Shown in pieces: positions 59,886-64,000 of a stretch of DNA of 64,000 nucleotides. The position numbers were made by a program, and so were the translations under genes. The first letter of the stretch is position 1; each line of letters starts with the position of its first letter. The DNA comes from LMUY01 sp965198565 (lineage in GTDB: Bacteria > Pseudomonadota > Alphaproteobacteria > Acetobacterales > Acetobacteraceae): assembly GCA_965198565.1 (NCBI GenBank), contig OZ240665.1, positions 558,001 to 622,000 of the forward strand, written 5' to 3'. Below the pieces are notes generated by a model. It did not search any database. It was not told the origin of the DNA and was given only the letters and a program-made list of their open reading frames with translations.

Positions 59886-60761
59886 ATGCCAGACAATTTC
59901 ATGCGCGGCGCCGCCTTCATGCTCGCGGCAACCCTATTATTCTCTGTCTCCGACGCAATGGCCAAATACGTTACCCAAAGCGTTCCTGCGGTCGAGCTAG
60001 CGGCCATCCGCTATGGCGTTTTCGTCGTTATGGCGCTGCTGCCGCGGCTGAGCGGGCGGCGGTCGCTGCGCAGCCGCAGGCCGGCGTTGCAGGTGCTGCG
60101 GGGCGTGGGCGTCGCGGGCAGCGCGATCTCGTTCATTCTGGCGCTAGGCCTGCTGCCGATTGCGGAGGCAACTGCGATCAACTTCATCACGCCCCTGCTG
60201 ATTACCATGCTGGCCATTCCCGTGCTGGGCGAGGTGGTGCGGCCGCAGGGGTGGGCCGCGGTGCTGGTGGGGTTCCTGGGCACGCTCGTGGTGGTGCGCC
60301 CGGGCGTAGGCGGGCTGCATGCCGCGTCCCTGCTGGTGCTGCTGTCGTCGCTTTGCTGGTGCGTCGCCATGTTGGTGACCCGGCGGCTGGTCGGCGCAGA
60401 CCAGCCGGGCGTGACGCTGGTTTGGACGGCCGGGACCGGGCTGGTCATGATGCTGGCCGCCCTGCCCGCCTTCCTGGCGCCGCTCACCTGGCCATCGGCG
60501 GGCCTCTGCGTGGCGGTGGGCGTGGTGGCGTCTTCCGCCCAATGGTGCGCGGTGCTGGCGTTCCGCCATGCCTCCGCCTCCGCACTGGCGCCGCTCAGCT
60601 ATGCGCAACTGATCTGGTCGTCGCTGCTCGGCCTGGTGGTGTTCGGGGCGGTGCCAGACCAGTGGACGATCATAGGCGGGCTCATCATCGCCAGCAGCGG
60701 CATCTATATCGTGCAACTGGAGCGGGTGCGGGTGGCGGCGCTGCGGACGGGAGCGACCTAG
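59886..60761 (+). CDS. EamA/DMT-family permease
   Basis: This 291-residue inner-membrane protein has ten predicted helices in two EamA repeats. The first repeat runs from GAAFMLAATLLFSVSDAMAK and includes EATAINFITPLLITMLAIPV and LGEVVRPQGWAAVLVGFLGT. The second includes SLCWCVAMLVTRR and ALAPLSYAQLIWSSLLGLVV. Members export or exchange metabolites such as amino acids or purines; the substrate cannot be inferred. It is divergent from the oxygenase pair. Confidence 0.88.
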   Translation: MPDNFMRGAAFMLAATLLFSVSDAMAKYVTQSVPAVELAAIRYGVFVVMALLPRLSGRRSLRSRRPALQVLRGVGVAGSAISFILALGLLPIAEATAINFITPLLITMLAIPVLGEVVRPQGWAAVLVGFLGTLVVVRPGVGGLHAASLLVLLSSLCWCVAMLVTRRLVGADQPGVTLVWTAGTGLVMMLAALPAFLAPLTWPSAGLCVAVGVVASSAQWCAVLAFRHASASALAPLSYAQLIWSSLLGLVVFGAVPDQWTIIGGLIIASSGIYIVQLERVRVAALRTGAT

Positions 60762-60856
60762 CGCAGCTCACCCTGTGCCCTGGTGGCGGGGTGCCAAAGC
60801 GCACCCCAGCCTACGAGGTGGGCGAGGCGGCGGCGGCGTGGCTCTCCTGGCGCCTG

Positions 60857-61072
60857 CTACGACAGTTGCCGGGCGAGGCGGCGGGCCAGCAGCCAGCCGA
60901 TGATGCCGGAACAGGGTGCGCCGATGCAGATCAGCAGCAGCCCGGCATACACGCCGTCGATCATCATGGCGATGCCGATGCCGAGCATGAGGCCGCCGAT
61001 CATGCCCCCGGTCACGCCGGAAGCGATGCCGAGCCAGAGGATGTCGCCGCGGTTGATCATGCGCCGGGTCAT
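60857..61072 (-). CDS. Small two-TM glycine-rich membrane protein
   Basis: This 71-residue protein has two membrane segments rich in Gly and Met (ASGVTGGMIGGLMLGIGIAM and YAGLLLICIGAPCSGIIGWL) and a basic tail (LARRLARQLS). The start at 61072 (MTRRMINRG) is chosen over 61327 because the longer N-terminus is unlike any membrane protein start. Function unknown. It is divergent from rpsD. Confidence 0.55.
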   Translation of the reverse strand: MTRRMINRGDILWLGIASGVTGGMIGGLMLGIGIAMMIDGVYAGLLLICIGAPCSGIIGWLLARRLARQLS

Positions 61073-61241
61073 GCCGCTGCGGCGCGGGTTTGACAAGGAG
61101 GGCGGCCCGGAGTAGCCCCCGTGCCCACTGCCGGGAACGTGGACGGAGCTTCGGGCTCTGCGCCCGCCTTTGGCGTTTGCCAAGGGACTACCGGTGCAAC
61201 AACGCTCCAATGCGGGCGACATAGAATGGATTGCCTGTCGT

Positions 61242-61859
61242 ATGACGAAGCGGACCGAGAGCAAGTTCAAGATCAATCGCCGCCTGGGCGTGAACTTGTG
61301 GGGGCGGGCGAAGTCCCCGATCAACAAGCACGATTACGGCCCCGGCCAGCACGGCCAGCGGCGCAAGCAGAAGCCGACCGACTTCGGCATCCAGCTCATG
61401 GCCAAGCAGAAGCTGAAGGGCTACTACGGCAATATCGGCGAGAAGCAGTTCCGCAAATACTATGACGAGGCGGTGCGGCGGAAGGGCGATACGTCGGAGA
61501 ACCTGATCGAGCTGCTCGAGCGCCGGCTGGATGCGGTGGTGTATCGGCTGAAGTTCGCGCTCACCCCGTTTGCCGCGCGCCAGTTCATCAACCACGGCCA
61601 TGTGCATGTGAACGGCAAGCGGGTGAACATCCCGTCGTTCCTGGTGCGCGATGGCGACGAGATCGAGGTGCGGGAGAAGTCCAAGCAGCTCGCCGTGGTG
61701 CTGGACAGCACGCAGAGCACCGAGCGGGACGTGCCGGAGTATCTGGACGTGGACCACCGGGCGATGAAGGGCAAGTTCAACCGGGCGCCGAAGCTGACGG
61801 ACGTGCCGTATCCGGTGCAGATGGAGCCGAACCTGGTGGTGGAGTTCTACTCGCGCTGA
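61242..61859 (+). CDS. rpsD: 30S ribosomal protein S4
   Basis: This 205-residue protein has the alphaproteobacterial S4 start (MTKRTESKFKINRRLGVNLW), GRAKSPINKHDYGPGQHGQR, and the S4 RNA-binding domain (RRLDAVVYRLKFALTPFAAR, then QFINHGHVHVNGKRVNIPSF). It nucleates 30S assembly by binding 16S rRNA. As usual in this group it stands apart from the alpha operon. Zinc-binding cysteines are absent. Confidence 0.97.
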   Translation: MTKRTESKFKINRRLGVNLWGRAKSPINKHDYGPGQHGQRRKQKPTDFGIQLMAKQKLKGYYGNIGEKQFRKYYDEAVRRKGDTSENLIELLERRLDAVVYRLKFALTPFAARQFINHGHVHVNGKRVNIPSFLVRDGDEIEVREKSKQLAVVLDSTQSTERDVPEYLDVDHRAMKGKFNRAPKLTDVPYPVQMEPNLVVEFYSR

Positions 61860-61879
61860 GGGTTCGTAGGACTGGCGCC

Positions 61880-62194
61880 TCAGAGATCGACGTGCTCGCT
61901 CTCTTTGGCGGTGATACCGCATTCGGCTAGAAACTGCTTTAGCTTGGTTACATTGGCAACGCTGGGAAGATGGACACGAAGCTCGCAGTTACGCACGAGA
62001 GCCTCGTAAGCGGATTTAGCTTCGAAAAGGCTGATACCGCCGTCCCGCAAAGCTTTGATGGAGTCGATCGGGCGGCTCATCCGGACACCGCGCGGAACGG
62101 TTAGATCAAGATCGACGGGTGAACCGGATAGGATGCGGGGTTCGGCCGGGCGTTGCGCCAGTTGTTCGAACTGCTCCCTCAACGACAATTTCAT
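61880..62194 (-). CDS. Small soluble protein of unknown function
   Basis: This 104-residue protein has a charged N-terminus (KLSLREQFEQLAQRPAEPRI), a helical middle (RPIDSIKALRDGGISLFEAK) and a C-terminal alpha-beta segment (ELRVHLPSVANVTKLKQFLA, then ECGITAKESEHVDL). The central helix-hairpin resembles the C-terminal fold of ribosomal L7/L12 in outline only. Its ATG lies 89 bases inside the end of the next upstream minus-strand ORF, so the two overlap heavily. It is convergent with rpsD. Confidence 0.55.
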   Translation of the reverse strand: MKLSLREQFEQLAQRPAEPRILSGSPVDLDLTVPRGVRMSRPIDSIKALRDGGISLFEAKSAYEALVRNCELRVHLPSVANVTKLKQFLAECGITAKESEHVDL

Positions 62195-62468
62195 CTAACA
62201 ACAGCTCCCTGAGCACGGCTTGAGCGAGAACCCGCAGGTTGGATAAGCCGACCATGTTGGCGGAGGCGCCCTGAATATCCAGCCCACGCAAGAAAAGGAC
62301 GCCATGATGATATTGCGGCTCGACCATGATTGTGAGCCGCCCCACGGGCGTACGGGCAAAAACCGTTCAAACGGGGTGTTCCGTCCCATCCGTATCGAGC
62401 TCGAACGAGACGTCATCAGGATCCCACACACCCCAATATGCCTGTGCACGGCTTCCAAAGGCAATCAT
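62106..62468 (-). pseudogene. Small unknown gene with an in-frame stop
   Basis: One frame from an ATG at 62468 reads AYWGVWDPDDVSFELDTDGT, then EHPV, TGA (62367-62369), then TVFARTPVGRLTIMVEPQYH and VLRELLLDEIVVEGAVRTTG, ending in TPHPIRFTRRS. The two halves look like one protein of about 120 residues broken by TGA. A GTG at 62345 or ATG at 62327 could still start the second half. It begins one base off the prfC ATG on the opposite strand. I do not recognise the family. Confidence 0.4.
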
Positions 62469-63990
62469 GACCCCAGCCGAAGAAATCGCCCGGCGACGCA
62501 CCTTCGCCATCATCTCGCATCCCGACGCGGGCAAGACCACGCTCACCGAGCGGCTGCTGCGCGCGGGCGGGGCCATCCAGCTCGCCGGCAACGTGCGGGC
62601 CAAGGGGGAGCGGCGGCGCACCCGGTCGGACTGGATGGGCATCGAGCGGGAGCGCGGCATCTCCGTCGTCACCTCGGTGATGACGTTCGAATACGGCGGC
62701 TGCGTGTTCAACCTGCTCGACACGCCGGGCCACGAGGACTTCTCGGAGGACACCTACCGCACGCTGACGGCGGTGGACTCCGCGGTCATGGTGATCGACG
62801 CCGCCAAGGGGATCGAGGCGCGCACCCGCAAGCTGTTCGAAATCTGCCGGCTGCGCGACATCCCCATCCTCACCTTCGTCAACAAGATGGACCGCGAGGC
62901 GCGGGACCCGTTCGAGTTGCTCGACGAGGTGGGCAACACGCTGGCGTTGGACACGGCGCCCGTGACGTGGCCGATCGGGCGCGCCGCCAGCTTCGCCGGA
63001 ACCTACGACCTGCGCACCCGCGAGGTGCACACCGCCGAACCGCTGGCGCAGTCGGACGAGCGGATGGTTGCCATGGCCGACGAGATCGACCTGGCGCGGG
63101 CGGCGCTGCCGGAGTTCGAGCTCGCAAGCTTCAACGCCGGGCACCTGACGCCGGTGTTCTTCGGCAGCGCGATCAAGGAGATCGGCGTCACCGACCTGCT
63201 GGACAGCCTGGCCGCGTTCGGCCCGCCGCCGCGCGCGCAGCCGGCCGACACGCGCGTCGTGCAGGCCAGCGAGGACAAGCTGACGGCGCTGGTGTTCAAG
63301 ATCCAGGCCAACATGGACCCGAACCATCGCGACCGCATCGCCTTCGCCCGGGTGTGCTCGGGGCGGCTCGAGCGCGGCATGCGGCTGCGGCAGGTGCGCA
63401 CGGGCAAGCTGATCCCGCTGCACGCGCCGCAATTCTTCTTCGCGCGGGACCGGCAGATCGCCGAGGAAGCCTTCGCCGGCGACGTGGTGGGCATCCCCAA
63501 TCACGGCACGCTCAGGATCGGCGACACCCTGTCGGAGGAGGAGGACATCAACTTCGTCGGCGTGCCGTATTTCGCGCCGGAAATCCTGCGCCGGGTGCGG
63601 CTGGACGACGCGATGAAGGCCAAGAAGCTGCGCCAGGCGCTGCAGGAGCTGGCCGAGGAAGGCGTGGTGCAGTTGTTCCGGCCGCAGGATGGCAGCCCGC
63701 CGATCGTGGGCGTGGTGGGCACCTTGCAGCTCGACGTGCTGATCGCGCGGCTGCAGGGGGAATACGGCGTGGGGATCGGGTTCGAGGGCGTGCCCTATGC
63801 GCTGGCCCGCTGGGTGAGCGGCGAGAAGAACGCGGTGGAGCGGTTCGCCCAGGTGCAGCGCACCGCGATGGCCGACGACGTGGATGGCGACCCGGTGTTC
63901 CTCGCCTCGTCGCAATTCAGCATGAAGCGGGTGGCGGACGCCAACGAGGGGCTGACGTTCCGCGACATCAAGGACGTGCGGGCGCAGTAG
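62467..63990 (+). CDS. prfC: Peptide chain release factor 3
   Basis: This 507-residue translational GTPase has P-loop AIISHPDAGKTTLTERLL, switch I near RRTRSDWMGIERERGISVVT, DTPGHEDFSEDTYRTLTAVD (G3) and NKMD (G4). Domains II and III characteristic of RF3 rather than EF-G follow (FRPQDGSPPIVGVVGTLQLD, then FLASSQFSMKRVADANEG). It recycles RF1/RF2 after termination. The start at 62467 (MTPAEEIARRRTFAIISHPD) matches the family. The gene is complete and ends 10 bases before the window edge. Confidence 0.96.
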   Translation: MTPAEEIARRRTFAIISHPDAGKTTLTERLLRAGGAIQLAGNVRAKGERRRTRSDWMGIERERGISVVTSVMTFEYGGCVFNLLDTPGHEDFSEDTYRTLTAVDSAVMVIDAAKGIEARTRKLFEICRLRDIPILTFVNKMDREARDPFELLDEVGNTLALDTAPVTWPIGRAASFAGTYDLRTREVHTAEPLAQSDERMVAMADEIDLARAALPEFELASFNAGHLTPVFFGSAIKEIGVTDLLDSLAAFGPPPRAQPADTRVVQASEDKLTALVFKIQANMDPNHRDRIAFARVCSGRLERGMRLRQVRTGKLIPLHAPQFFFARDRQIAEEAFAGDVVGIPNHGTLRIGDTLSEEEDINFVGVPYFAPEILRRVRLDDAMKAKKLRQALQELAEEGVVQLFRPQDGSPPIVGVVGTLQLDVLIARLQGEYGVGIGFEGVPYALARWVSGEKNAVERFAQVQRTAMADDVDGDPVFLASSQFSMKRVADANEGLTFRDIKDVRAQ

Positions 63991-64000
63991 CGCTCTCCCT

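Noticed and set aside
62416..63915. Minus-strand ORF of about 500 codons
   Set aside because: It mirrors prfC, whose GTPase motifs are unambiguous on the plus strand.
1..64000. CRISPR arrays, tRNA or rRNA genes, phage modules
   Set aside because: No regularly spaced short repeats, no tRNA-like cloverleaf with a TTCGA loop, no rRNA signature and no phage structural or integrase genes were seen on reading.

Overview
This is a high-GC chromosomal segment from an alphaproteobacterium, most likely a Rhodospirillales or Acetobacteraceae-type organism. That placement is inferred from gene content and codon use; there is no rRNA in the window to confirm it. Housekeeping genes (cysS, rpsD, prfC, a class II ketol-acid reductoisomerase, two SpoU-type RNA methyltransferases, an RluA-type pseudouridine synthase) sit among accessory clusters and a dense patch of insertion sequences.

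Region 1 (1-14.7 kb) is a mobile-element landing zone. It holds an IS481 tail, a frameshifted IS110 transposase, a three-level nest (IS1-like remnant split by an IS630, itself split by a second IS630), an IS5/IS427-type element inside a truncated solute-binding lipoprotein gene, and an intact IS1380 transposase. Between them lie a LuxR regulator, a 929-residue glycine-rich protein with four CBM60-like repeats, TrmH and RluA enzymes, and a secreted Yellow/MRJP-family protein.

Region 2 (15.3-23.1 kb) contains a multiply broken lipoprotein gene, an unrecognised minus-strand gene set (a four-TM membrane protein translationally coupled to a SAF-domain protein, plus two small proteins), an aldo/keto reductase, and a ketol-acid reductoisomerase of strikingly plant-like type.

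Region 3 (23.1-35.3 kb) is a peptide/amide uptake and hydrolysis locus: a Dpp/Opp-type ABC transporter with fused ATPases, an amidase, a nitrilase-family amidohydrolase, an MFS transporter with an internal stop, a hydantoinase stub, a metal-dependent amidohydrolase, a frameshifted gamma-carbonic-anhydrase-like gene and a GntR/FCD regulator. Several members are broken, so the locus looks to be decaying.

Region 4 (35.7-51.3 kb) looks like a catabolic cluster: OprB porin, aldehyde dehydrogenase, aryl-alcohol-type dehydrogenase, MhpA-like FAD hydroxylase, two related aldo/keto reductases, an AAHS-type MFS permease, a metallo-beta-lactamase-fold hydrolase, two SnoaL-like proteins, a NIPSNAP remnant and a secreted carboxylesterase. 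Copies of the palindrome AACTGT-N2-ACAGTT lie in its two large divergent intergenic regions, suggesting one regulator for the cluster, plausibly the GntR protein at 34.5-35.3 kb. The substrate is not known; an aromatic or cyclic ester/alcohol is the best guess.

Region 5 (51.4-64 kb) has an unknown periplasmic protein with four paired-cysteine units, a non-canonical Nramp-family transporter, cysS, a DUF305 protein overlapping a TrmJ-like gene, a pair of REP-type palindromes, tandem 2OG-Fe(II) oxygenases, an EamA permease, rpsD, two overlapping small ORFs and prfC.
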